64,000 nucleotides of DNA. Origin: Mytilinidion resinicola. Its lineage: Eukaryota; Ascomycota; Dothideomycetes; Mytilinidiales; Mytilinidiaceae. The stretch's first letter is position 1. The number at the start of each line of letters is the position of its first letter. Below are positions 22,500 through 34,473 of this stretch, in pieces. The DNA lies in the NCBI RefSeq assembly GCF_010093595.1, contig NW_022985443.1, forward strand, positions 954,928 to 1,018,927, written 5' to 3'. Made by a program: the position numbers and the translations under genes. The notes under the pieces are model-generated. The model saw only the letters and a list, made by a program, of their open reading frames with translations, made no database searches and was not told where the DNA came from.

Positions 22500-25440
22500 T
22501 CACGACCTCTTCGCCGGACTCCTCGGGCTCGGGCTCGTCACTGAGAACATCCCGATCGGCGGCATCCCGCTAGGGCTCCTCAGCGCGTTCGGCGCGCTGC
22601 TCGCCCGCATGTCCCGCTCCTCCAGCTTCAGCGCTGACGGCGCTGACTTCAACTTCTGCTTCTGCTCTGCATGCTCTGCGCGCCAGTCCTCCGTTTCCTC
22701 GAGCAGAATCCGGATGACGTTGTCTTTGGCCTCCTCGAGCATCTGGCCGATGGTCTCGTACTCGGATTGGATCGTCTTGCCGTACTTCTTGCGCAGTTTG
22801 CGGAGGCGTTGGTATTGCCAGACGTGGTGCTGGTGGTTGATGTAGACGTGGGAGTGCTGGGGAGTTAAGGTTAATGGAGGTTGTGCTGGGAGGGTTTGGG
22901 TGGTTGGGACTCACTTGGTAGTACCATATGCCGATGTAGTCGTCTGTTGCTCGTTTGATGGAGCGGAGAGGGCTTTCGGCTAGAAAGGTGAAGATGTGAC
23001 GGAGGGGACTCTCGTCTGCGTTGACTGATTCTGTACGTCCTCGTGTTAGCTATTTTTAGCTGCATACTAGTTGGTGTAAGAGGCTTTACCTTGGGCACCA
23101 AGGAACTCGACCAGCCCCGACGACGCATCTCCCACTCCCATCAGGAAGACATCACTAAAATCTCCTATCCTAATTGTCTGTCAGTATCACTTCTTCAAAA
23201 TCGGAGGGTACTTCATACTCGATAAAGTTCTCCCACATGTACTTAGCGATCTCACGTGTCGCGATCACTCGGTCCTCTAGCGGCCGAGCTGGTTGATAGT
23301 CGCCCCTATCTTCTCGAAGCACAGAGCGAGCCCTCTCACTAGTATCACCAGGTTCCTATACAAAAGTCAGCGTCTACATGACAATCCAAGAAGCGGTGAA
23401 CCTACCGGCCAATCTTCCATTACCTTTGGGATGTTGATGTCGACAATAGCGAAGTCGTGATTATAGGCCCAGTCGACATATGTCTTAGTACCATCAGTCT
23501 TATAGTTCATCGTCAGCGGGATTATCAGCACATCTCTGCACTAGTGACTTACCAGCCAAGAATTGTGCAGTTCATTTTGGAGAATTTCATTCGTTGGGTC
23601 GTTGACGACATCGTAGTCTGGTGGATCGTGGAAAATGACTAAGAGAGGCCTTGAGCCTGCCTCAAAGAAGTTGTCCCTGAGCCAAATTAACAACCGCATT
23701 GCGCAATCCTCCTAAGGGGAATCCATGGAGTACTTACGAGACTAGCACGTTGTCTTCGAAACACTCGTGGAGGACGTTCCGATCAATGGTCATTGTTTGC
23801 ATACCATAATCCCTGTCAAACAACATGTTTCGCCATGATTTGACAAGGTCGTGCATTTGGACACTCTGTGGGGTTAGTCTTGGTCCAGGTGGTTGCTTTT
23901 GACGCATGCAATGCCACCATTTTGCTTGCTGTTTCTTGACCAGTTCCACAGTGGCGGCGCCCAGCTTGGATACTTTTGAATCAAGTGCATCCGCGTCCTG
24001 TCCAGGAAGGCGATCTGGCGGTTCTCCCATAAGAGTTTTCGTCACTGCCAAAGCAGATTTCGAGATTGAATCGAGGTTGTAACCACCCTCTAGGCACACG
24101 GCTAGTCTGCCCTGTGCTAACTCCATCAATTTGTGCGTCATATGCGCGTATCCGGGCGGGGATACGTGGCAACCCCCGAGCTCATCCCCCTCTGCCGCGT
24201 CAAACCCAGCAGCCACTATAACTAAGTCTGGATTGAATTCTCTGGCTATCGGTATGACGATTTCTTCAAATGCGTAGAGGTAATCATAGTCGCCCATGCC
24301 GTGGTCGATCCAAGGGATATTCACGTTCTTGCCTTCGCCAGGGCCCTCTCCGCAATGAAGGTGATCACCATCCGGTCCATTGGGGTAGAACGTGCCGTTC
24401 TTGTAGACATGCAACGATATGTAAAGGACATTTGGATTGTTGTAGAAGGCATGCTGAATGCCATTGCCATGATGAACGTCCCAGTCCAGAACCATTACCT
24501 TGCGGCATATCTCAGGAAGTTGCGCCTGGCACACTTTGGCAGCGATAGCAACGTTGTTGAAGATGCAGAAGCCCGATGGTTCAGCTCGCTCTGCGTGATG
24601 ACCTGGAGGCCGAATCAACGCAATTGCATTCTTGAGTTTATCGAGAGCAACTAATTTGCACGCTTCGATAGCGCCACCAGCGGCGATAGTGGCGGAGTCA
24701 GGGGTCTGTGCATTGAAATATATGGAGTCACGCTCCGAACCCATTTCTGTCAACTCCTTCAGCTCTCTGCCTGTACCTTTGTTAGTACTTCGTATACATT
24801 TGCAAGAAGTTCATCGCTTACCTGGTAAGCTTCTGACAAACTTCCAGTGTTCCTTAGAATGCACCATAGTTACCTCCCCTTTTTCAGCATGTCTAGCTTC
24901 AATATTCCAGAGCTTGTCTGGGTCCTCAACCATGTCTTCCCATTGCTGCACCAGGCCAGCCCTGTATAGAGTGTCCCAGATGGCTTGGATTCGCTTGGGC
25001 TTCTCGGGATGATCATTTGATTCTGGTTCCATGTGTAACTTCATGCGAGCATCAAAGACTAGACCCGACCGAAGAGTTGATCGTGGCAAAGCGGAGGATC
25101 GCGGTGGCGGCGGGGCATTGACAAGCACTTGAACTTCCATTGGCGCGGTAGCTTCTCGCGATTCTTCGCTGGTCGCCTCATTAGGCGACGAGGACGAATC
25201 CATACGATACATGGGATCATCTTGCTGAGCCAACTCGTGATCTGCAAGCATATTGGGCGGAGACGATGCTGTCGCGAGATTTTGGTACGAAAGAATCGGC
25301 AGTTCTTCTTTTCTGGGCGATAGTTCATGCGTAGAAGCATCCATGGCAAGCATGGAAGGGTCAACGGTCTGAGTATCGCCGTTCAACTCGGTCGACCCTA
25401 TGACGGTGTCATCACCCATGAGGAAGTCTGGGTCGTCCAT
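22500..25440 (-). CDS. HDA1: Class II histone deacetylase, Hda1 type, with Arb2 domain
   Basis: Eight exons: 25440-24822, 24770-23738, 23676-23553, 23498-23406, 23355-23219, 23169-23090, 23030-22915 and 22856-22500. Introns are 49-61 bp with matching phases, and the product is about 852 aa. After a disordered acidic N-terminus, the zinc-dependent deacetylase domain (about 130-470) holds RPPGHHAE (about 260-267), LDWDVHHGNGIQHAFY (about 301-316), GFDAAEGDELGG and LEGGYN. These supply the catalytic His pair and metal-binding Asp/His. The C-terminal part (about 555-800) contains LLVIFHDPPDYDVVND, HDFAIVDINIPK and FLMGVGDASSGLVEFLGAQ, the Arb2-like region typical of fungal Hda1. It should remove acetyl groups from histone H3/H2B as part of a repressive nuclear complex. 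Confidence 0.95.
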
Positions 25441-26939
25441 CGAGACAGAGCAGAAGCCCCGACGGGCTTATAGCCACTTCAATCAGGAGTCAGAACCAGC
25501 TAATAGCTTACAGTCGGTTAGCTTCAAGTTCTCGTTTGGAAAAAAAACGAACAAGCGTGCTGAATGTACTGGAACAGCTGTATGGTGGTGCGGTTCGACT
25601 ATACAAGGAGCTTGGACTTATGACCAATTGGTCGAACAAATGTACGAACCGTCTTAGTTTGGCTGTAGTAGCGACATTGAAGAAGATGATGGAACATGGA
25701 CCACAAAACCACCTTGACAAAGTGAAGTAGTTGGAAAGCAGGAGAGCCATCGAACGAAAATGACGTGCACACAGTACAAAGCTAAATAGCCCACTTACAG
25801 CATCAATAGCAACCCATGTTACAGAGCATGCGTGTATTGGGCTATGGTAGGGAAGAGGATGTGTCCGTCGAGCTAGGTACTGACTCTCGGCGGAATGTGC
25901 AAGATAAGTGAGGTGATAATAGTGAAAAGAAATCGCTCAAAATCGCGCTAATAGAACGTTTCCGTGATAGCAATCGTTTCGCAGAGTGTTCAGTTAGGAC
26001 TCGGGGCCATAGTACGTTGCTTCTGTTATTTTGTTTGGGTTCGCGGCTTGACCTCTGTTGAGAGCAACACGAGAGGCCGCAGACACCTCCACGTGCCGTA
26101 AGGATCAAGACGAGAGCGAGATAAGAGAAAGAAGAGACAATCCAAGGAGTGTGAAAGACGCGAAGAATAGGCGTGTCCGTCTCGCAGGGTTGAGTTGTGG
26201 TTGTGTTTGATAAAATGAAAGGGAGGAGGGTTGGTCCAAGGGTTGCAGCAAGTCGATCGGATCTTAGCGTGCTTGGCACCATCAGAAACCGAGCTCTGAT
26301 AGGCTGAAAAGAGTTATGTACAACGTCGTTCTCAAATTTATATCTCAGAACTGAGGAACTTCGATGGCATTGTAAGTCGTTTTTGCGCGCATAGATCTAG
26401 CGACAGGGCTTTGGCGACGTAATGGTTTTTAAAGATTCAACAGCGTACTAATGCCTCACGAAAAGACTGAGCGCTGCTCGGAGTACGTCCATAGTTCGGG
26501 TTTTGAGACGTCCTCCCCTTTTTCGGATATTGAAGCAAGTAAATTGACAATGGGCTTATCTTACAAGTAGGTTCTAAAAATGCATTCGAGAATCACAGAT
26601 GATGGCATGGTAAACAGCATGCCCGTTCATCCAAAACCTCTTCACTTGCAGTCGCAAAGGGGTTTCGCTTTAATAAACTTCAATTTCTCTATGAACAATC
26701 AGAAGAAAAAGTATGAAACACCCATGCTGCCACATGAGCAATACCATTTTGCCCAATGTGACCCTTGGACAGGTCAAGCTTTTGCCAACCCCGTATCGTC
26801 CATTAGGCCGAAGATATCATTGACGCCGTAAACTCCCAGATAAGGAACCCCCGCTGTTGGTTTTCTGACATTTCAGCCACTTCACTGGGCCATTTCAGGT
26901 AGTCTCAACCATCTCGTACCAGATAGACCCATCCGATCC
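25441..26939. other. Intergenic region between the HDA1 and SANT-like genes
   Basis: About 1.5 kb without a credible gene. A CACGTG site lies at 26090-26095, about 650 bp upstream of the HDA1 start. A minus-strand frame at 25842-26282 lacks protein-like features and was not called. Confidence 0.4.
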
Positions 26940-28232
26940 TCACTTCTTCCGGTCATAAGACAACGACGCTCGTGGGGGAAGACTCTTCCTCATAACCTTC
27001 GAACCAACAGGAACAGGCAGCCCCGAACTCCTCCGCTTTCCCTCACTGCCACGGCTACCGCTCCTATCCTCCGAAGCCTTATCCTTCCCCTTCCCTTCAA
27101 TCGCATCACCTAAGCTAGCCGCCACACTACCCACCCCGGACTCACACCCACTCTCCCCCTCTTCTGCCATCCCCAGCCCTTCCTTCCAGTACCCCTCATA
27201 CCGCATATCTAGCATCCTCAGCCGCTTATCTACTAGTCCCATACTGACTGGTGCGCCGATCTCCGGAAACTTGACACGCAGCGCCTGCGCAATGTCGCCG
27301 AGCTGCTCACCCTTGGCATCGGCCACGCAAATGAAGCGGTCGTGCTGCGCGTTCCACGACTTTGGCATGTGGGTTGGCGGCAGCGCCTTGGCCTCGGGGT
27401 ACTTGTAGTTGTAGTCAGAGTCGTTGGGGCTCAAGGCGCTGACAGGACGGATGGAAGAGAGAGAGGCATTGCGGTGTGGGGAGAGGTTGCGGTTCGTGGT
27501 GGCGCCGGTGTTAGGATCGCTAGGGAAGGTGCCGTCGACTTCGTCGAAGGCGCGGGTGATGCTGGTGTGGAAGGAGTCGGTGGAGGGAACGTGACGGATG
27601 GTGCTCTTTACTGAGTTGGTGGACAGCATGTCGTCTTTTGGAGGTGGGGTGGGTGGAAGCCTGAATTGGTTCGAGGGAGTGGGTGACCGCTTGACGAGTT
27701 CGGGAGTTGCTGGCGTGACCATTGTTCGTGGCAGTGTAGATTTGGGTTTGTGTGGTGTAGAGGTCCGAATGGGGATGCTAGAGCGGCGGTTTCGGCGATC
27801 GAGACGCCTGCTATGTGTGGGTAAGCTCAAGGTCTGGCGTACAGGATGTGATGGAGACGTAGGACACAAGTCTCTGCTTGCTTGAGGTTTGGTGCGCCAG
27901 AGGTAGCCGCTAGTCCAAAGGTTGGCACGTTTTGTCCATGTTCTTGACCATTCATCGACATACTTCAAACAATGGCAGACTAACGTGGAGAGGCGCATGA
28001 GGAGGCAGCGCACAGAGAGAGGAGCCTTACTCTTGACCGGGGCTGACGTAACCACGAGGATCGCGAGGGATCGATCGATTGTGGATGGCCTGAAGGGGGC
28101 GCGCCTAGAGTTTGATGAGTGGCGTGCGGTAAGAGAGGTGGTTAGAATCACCTTTGGAGTGGGAGAAGAGGTAATGCCGAGGCCGACGGACTTGTGGTTG
28201 GTTTGGCCAGGCAGACGAACCGCAGCGGCCAT
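26940..28232 (-). CDS. Hypothetical protein with SANT/Myb-like block
   Basis: Open frame of 430 codons from an ATG at 28232. The C-terminal third holds the only ordered-looking block, KSWNAQHDRFICVADAKG followed by LGDIAQALRVKFPEIG and DKRLRMLDMRYEGYWKEGL. Its Trp-His-Asp pattern and three helices resemble a divergent SANT/Myb or homeodomain-like fold. The rest is Ser/Pro/Arg-rich. A 54-bp segment near 27910-27965 starts gtatgt and ends ctag and is a multiple of three, so it may be an in-frame intron; the N-terminal gene model is therefore uncertain. Possibly a nuclear DNA-associated protein. Confidence 0.5.
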   Translation of the reverse strand: MAAAVRLPGQTNHKSVGLGITSSPTPKVILTTSLTARHSSNSRRAPFRPSTIDRSLAILVVTSAPVKSKAPLSVRCLLMRLSTLVCHCLKYVDEWSRTWTKRANLWTSGYLWRTKPQASRDLCPTSPSHPVRQTLSLPTHSRRLDRRNRRSSIPIRTSTPHKPKSTLPRTMVTPATPELVKRSPTPSNQFRLPPTPPPKDDMLSTNSVKSTIRHVPSTDSFHTSITRAFDEVDGTFPSDPNTGATTNRNLSPHRNASLSSIRPVSALSPNDSDYNYKYPEAKALPPTHMPKSWNAQHDRFICVADAKGEQLGDIAQALRVKFPEIGAPVSMGLVDKRLRMLDMRYEGYWKEGLGMAEEGESGCESGVGSVAASLGDAIEGKGKDKASEDRSGSRGSEGKRRSSGLPVPVGSKVMRKSLPPRASLSYDRKK

Positions 28233-28729
28233 GGCAACGGACGCTAAGAAGTGGAAGCTGGCGACACGCGATCAAGCAACGAAGACTCTTAAGCGGCGTG
28301 TCAAGAGAAAGGCGGAGGGAATGTGCGAGTTGACGTGGGGAAATACTAGGTCACGTGCTAGAAATAAACATGGAGGAAGGAACAAACTACCATTCCCGCG
28401 GTGAAACTAGATAGGCTTCTTCAAGTCAAGCTGCCTCCAGCACGGGCATCATCATGTTTTCTTTGTCGCATCTCTAGACGAAAATGACACCGAAGAGAAA
28501 GTTACACTAGGAGACCCAAATGCCAGCCCATTCATTTTACAAGTACAGGACGCGTATCATTACCTATGTGCACCCCCTTTGACCAAGGCGCGGTTCGAGA
28601 TAGATAGAACTTTTGCTCGGCCCATCCTGGATATGCGCTACTAAAAGGCAATGCACCCAACCGCCCACCTTGATACAAGCTCCTAGATCCACACCATCTC
28701 GCCGCTCACCCCACTCTTTACATAATGAC
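28233..28729. other. Short intergenic region
   Basis: Promoter of the SANT-like gene (CACGTG at 28352-28357) and 3' flank of adenylate kinase. No gene seen. Confidence 0.4.
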
Positions 28730-29743
<1,014 letters not shown>

Positions 29744-30536
29744 TGCGCAGGAGCGTGAGGGACGTTGAGAATACTACGAGGGAGTGAGGAACGCGCCGGA
29801 GGGGAGAGATGGCGAAGAACACAATTGCGCGGATGGAGGAGAAGGCGTGGGGACAGACGGCAGCTCGAGGTGATGTTGGAAAGCTACTTTCGGCACAGGC
29901 CAAGCCCAGGACCAAAGTTCCCGTCAGACCGAGCACTCGTGGCGCCGACCACGGAAAAGACCCCCAGACGCCGAGGTCGGTTGCCGATGGAGGGCCCTGC
30001 GGCCGCCTGGTGCGTGGACGACGAGGACGGACGGATAAAAATGCAGGCTTGAGACAGCCTCGAAAGACGGGGCGGCAAGCACCACGCGGTGAGCGCTGAA
30101 CGAACACCTCGTTCACTCCATGTGGGACGCACCTGGGGAACAGATCCCTGTCAGTCATCTCATGTTCACGGCACTTTGAGTTGCACCTGGGAACCTTGTT
30201 ATCAGCTGAAATTCTATTATCTGATTGTTTGAACATCCTCGTTCACATCTTGCAAAAGGCAGCAAGACCGCCTTTGAGGAACATAGCTCCCGGTTTCTCT
30301 GGGTGTTTGTGTTGCTGCTAAAAGCTCCGTCTTGCTATGCCAATAGCTATAAGCAAAGCCATCTCGCTCGTCGTAGGAGTGAGAGGCTGAAGGAAACCGT
30401 GAACGCACGAGAATCCGCAAAAACAATGACCCAACCCATGCTATGCATTAAAAGCCACGGCGCTCAAAATCAAATCATTCCCCTCCATGCTACCATGCCA
30501 GTCGTCTCGCAATGTCGTGCTCGGTCCCCTTTCGAG
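29744..30536. other. Intergenic region between ADK1 and PCF11 genes
   Basis: About 790 bp with no gene. Both neighbours are on the minus strand, so it contains the ADK1 promoter and the PCF11 3' flank. Confidence 0.4.
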
Positions 30537-32530
30537 CTATAAGTCTGTGCGGGCTTTCTTGTATAGCCCATTGGAGCTCACCTCAGCCTTCCGCTTGCCC
30601 AATATCGAGTCCGGTGTCCCTCGGCCGCCGCCAAGTCCGCTACCTCTGCTGTACTCCTCCCAGCACGTCGCGTGATAGATCTTTTCGTTGACCTTGACTG
30701 CGTCCATCCACACAAAGTCGTTAGCCTCAACGAGCCACTGTGGCTCGAACTTCTCTTGGCAGATGGGACATGGTGCAGCGACGAGAGCCGCGTCGGTCGG
30801 CACATGAATATATTGGTCCTTCGCTTCCTTCTTCGCAGCCGCCGGCCCACCACCTGACGTCCCGTTCGAGGCCGGAGCTGGGGCCGCCTCGTCTTCTTCT
30901 CGAAACTCGATCCATTCCCTCTCACCAATGTACCAGTCACGGTGGACTCCTCGCTTGGCGACGTCCGGATCTTTGACCTTAAAATGCCAGTCCATGTGTC
31001 TGGCCTTCATCTCCTTGCCCTTTGGTGAACTCTCGAACCGTCGTCCGCACGTCACACACTGATTAGGCAGCGCCTCGTAAAGCTTCGATATCAGGTTAGG
31101 TCGAGATTTCTTAGCAATTGATGCGGTAGTCAGCTCCACGTCGTTACCATTGCCAAGTGGTGTTCCAGGTAGCAGATTGTGGGTATTGAGAGCTTGCAGG
31201 AGCCAGTCGGCGCTTCCTACGGGAGTTGGCTGAGGTGGAGCCGCGGGTGCAGGCGGTGGGGCATACTGTTGAAGCAGTTGGGCGAGACTCGGAGTAGCTT
31301 GTGGCGGGGGAGCGGGCGGGGGGAAGCTGGGGGGAGCCGACACAAAAGAAGTAGGGGTATTCGATGACAGGAGGCTGCTCAACCAGGCGGGATCGAAGCC
31401 TGATGGTGGAATGGCAGGCTGTGGTGTACGTACCGGAGGAGGAGGGTGATATCCCATTACCGGTCCTCCTGTTTCCCAGGAACCACCTCCTGGTATGTGA
31501 GGGGGAATCGAAGGGAGAAATGAAGGTGGTGCGATGGAGACCGGGGGGGTTGGAGCTGGCGCGGGACTGAGCTGAATAATCTGCTGTTGGATCATTCTGA
31601 TTTGATCTGGTGGCAGCTTCTGAGACTTGAGTATCGTTTGCAGATCGAGCAAAGCTTTCAATTTCTGCTGAACGTGGGAATCTGAGAGATTGCTGGCCCA
31701 CTCCATCTGCGTGGAGTTGATAAGCACGCCGAGATCGATGTTGAGCTTGTTGAGGTCTATAGATGGCTCCCTGTCAGGAATAAAAGGCCGCTGTTGCTGA
31801 GGCGGTGGGAAGTTATTCGGTGGGGGTGTCGGTGCTGGAGGGAACTGATCTCTGAGGGGAAGCTGCTGACGTCGTGGGTCGTTTGTCGGTGTGTAGCGTG
31901 CGGCTGTCTGAGAAGGCGAGGGCGTATTGCGCCAAGGTACAGCGGGCAACGGTGGTCGAGGAGGGATCGCGTGCTGTAGGTACTGCTTCTGAGAGATAGC
32001 CTGCTGCTGGATTGCAACGGTCCGGTACTTGATCAAGGCGCTCTCGATGTCTCGAGTAACCTCAGCGGAGAATACCGGCCGGGGATCCACGGATTCCGGA
32101 ACAGGTTGCTTCCATGTCTTCAGTAGACCTTCCATGGCCTTGCGGGTGGACCCTTCTACGAGCGCGTATGCGTTCATGAACGTCCTGTAGAGGTTCCGGC
32201 CAAGGAAAAGTGTGTATGGCGTCCCAACATTCTTGACGATGGAGTCGAGGACGTAGAGAGCTGGAAGCTTCCACTCCGGTCGAGTCTGAATAAATTAGCC
32301 TCTCGTACGGTAGAAAAAAAAAGAGCAATTGTGATTGAAAGTTCGAGGGAACCAATGACTTGTCTTACCGTCTGGATGTGGTTTTCTAGTTCTCGGGATA
32401 TCGCCTGCGCATGCTCTGTATTCTCTTTCGCGATGATGGTTAGATTGCTAATTTCAGGTCTGCTGTTGATCTTCAGATCTTGCAGAGCGTCTTTGAAGTC
32501 GGCAGCAACTTCAGCGGATGGTAAAGACAT
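30537..32530 (-). CDS. PCF11: mRNA 3'-end processing factor Pcf11
   Basis: Exons 32530-32369 and 32285-30537, with an 83-bp intron (gtaaga donor, ttattcag acceptor, phase 0). The product is about 636 aa. The ATG at 32530 gives MSLPSAEVAADFKDAL. Residues 1-135 form the CTD-interacting domain, with ALYVLDSIVKNVG and PYTLFLGRNLYRTF. A Gln/Pro-rich middle follows. Near the C-terminus are two zinc-finger modules, CVTCGRRF...RHMDWHF (about 465-490) and CPICQEKF, flanking a likely Clp1-binding segment (DWYIGEREWIEF). Pcf11 is part of cleavage factor IA. It binds phosphorylated RNA polymerase II CTD and couples cleavage/polyadenylation with termination. Confidence 0.93.
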
Positions 32531-33374
32531 GGTGGGCAACTGGGTTGGAGGCTACTTCAATGCAAAACACAGGAGTTAGTGCTTCGGGGCTTGCTATGAA
32601 GGCAGTTGGGCTGAAGTATGTGAAAGCTGCGGTGTCGGATGACTGGAGACCGGATCCTGCGCAAGCTGACCCCAATGTCAGGCGAATGTAATTCAACTTC
32701 TTCCTCTCGCACACAGGGATGAAAAGCTGTATGTATCGTTGCTAGCTATAATCCACCATGCAAGAACTCCAGCGGATCCTGCAAAGAGTCACCAAGCTGT
32801 GATGAACCTGTCCCTCTACTCTGCCGCCACCTCAACAGCCCAATATAAGACCCACCACTTGCGCAGTACCAAGCGCAGAAGGACTTGCGTTCCGGGGAGT
32901 ATCGCAGGTCTCTCAGACCCGACGGCAAGGCACAAGAGCAAACGGTAAGCCCGGCGGCGCGTGCGGCTCGTGGATGGCGGGGGTGGGAAGAAAGAAGTAG
33001 GTTCTGGGGTGTGGTATGTAAGCGAAATGAGGTTCCTGGGAGTCTTGGTTACAGAAGCGGTTGTGTGTCGGTGGTGATGTGAGGTTGTCGGTCTTTAAAG
33101 GTCAGAGCTGAGACAAGTGAAGTTAAGTCTCGGGCACCTGCTTGCCAAGCAATTCCATTGTTGTTCATGCGGCGCTAGTTAGTTAACTAACTCTCAATAG
33201 GGACCTTACATAAGCAGTGAAAGATACCCAGGTGGCACACGTGATCGTCAAGAATGACGCAGGCGTCCAGACCTTTTCTATTAGCCAGAACATGCCACCG
33301 GCATTCCTTCACCAACAACCACCTCTTCAACCTCATCGCACACATCCAACCCTACCACCAAACCAACCGCTACC
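32531..33374. other. Divergent promoter region
   Basis: Shared upstream region of PCF11 (minus) and the I9-type inhibitor (plus). A CACGTG site at 33238-33243 lies about 130 bp before the inhibitor ATG. No gene seen. Confidence 0.4.
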
Positions 33375-33783
33375 ATGAGATTCGCCATCTTCTCGTTCCT
33401 CTTCGCGCTCCTCGCCGCCGTTGCTATGGCCAGAGCCCCTCTCAAGTCCGTCATTGTTAGCTATCCGGACAGCACACCGAACTCAGTCCTAGACAAGGCA
33501 AAGTCTGCTATTGTGGAAGCCGGCGGAATCATCACTCATGAATATAGTAAGTCTGTGCGGTCCTCTATATCATTCATCGTGCTAACAAGATCGTAGACAT
33601 CATCAAGTAAGTCCATCAATCCGCGATCGCATGCCTGTTGAAGTATTAACACAGACCCAAAGAGCCTTTTCCTGCAACGCGCCCACCGCTGTTCTGGAGA
33701 ATGTGCAGGCCTGGGGCAACGAGTACAACGCGCTGGTCGAAGAAGACTCCGTTGTCACGACATTCGGCGGAGGAAAGGAGTAG
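33375..33783 (+). CDS. Small secreted I9/subtilisin-propeptide-like proteinase inhibitor with 10-nt microexon
   Basis: Three exons: 33375-33546, 33597-33606 (only 10 nt) and 33663-33783. The introns are 50 bp (gctaac branch, gtag acceptor) and 56 bp (attaac branch, acceptor caaag). Spliced, it encodes 100 aa. A signal peptide covers about residues 1-20 (hydrophobic FAIFSFLFALLAAVAMA). A propeptide-like fold follows, with KSVIVSYPDSTPNSVLDKAK, GGIITHEYNIIKAFS and YNALVEEDSVVTTFG. The order is that of inhibitor-I9 proteins related to subtilisin propeptides (yeast Pbi2, fungal POIA1). Those inhibit subtilisin-family serine proteases; the signal peptide here suggests a secretory or vacuolar target. 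The microexon supplies most of the NIIK that matches the family, supporting the splice model. Confidence 0.85.
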
Positions 33784-34473
33784 GCGCTTGGTCGGTCGCA
33801 ATTCTCTACGGCAACAGGATCTTCAGCCCTCCGACGTGTATATGCAAATGGTCCGGATTCAGCGGTGTTAAAGGCGTTCTTCGAGGACTCTTTTGTTGGG
33901 GAACAAATCGGTGTTAGGATAAAGCGGTTGCATGGAAACCGACAATGGCATGGAGTTGAATTCACGAATGTAGTTATGGCTATGACAATGCGATTCCGAT
34001 TATCAAACAAATTGCCTAGGGCTATGAATCTCCATGGCACATGTATAGCTTCAAGCCCATGATGTGCATGAGCAAGCCAGGTTGGCCCCGGCGAATGCTC
34101 ATCTCGAAACGTCTCCGAAATAAAATGTGTCAGAAGAACCCGCCCTCATGCGACACCACCAACACACATTTGCTGGATTCCTCGCTGCATCTTGCACGCT
34201 ACCTCCTACCTGCATTTATCATCGAGACCCCCGCAGACGCACTACTTGCCGCTGTGTCCCGCCTTCTCGAAGCCGTGCTGGGATCACTAGCGTCACTGAC
34301 TCCGCCGAGACTCGAGCTCCGCGTTGACCATTCACCCCCGAGGCGTCGTACCATTTATTTCACTAATGCTGTCTGCACCTGCTCAATATGCATAGGAGCC
34401 GTCATTCTGGAGCATCGACGCGAGCACCACATCACCACCGTTTCTGCACGAGAAACAACACGCGCCTGAGACC
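33784..34473. other. Intergenic, nothing recognised
   Basis: About 690 bp between the inhibitor and the Hook gene. No gene, RNA or clear repeat. Confidence 0.4.

Noticed and set aside
25842..26282. 146-codon minus-strand frame upstream of HDA1
   Set aside because: Composition unlike a folded protein and no recognised motif; probably promoter DNA.
33607..33655. Acceptor at the cacag near 33654 for the I9 gene's second intron
   Set aside because: It puts the last exon in a frame that loses the family-typical AFS...VEED sequence; the acceptor at 33662 restores it.
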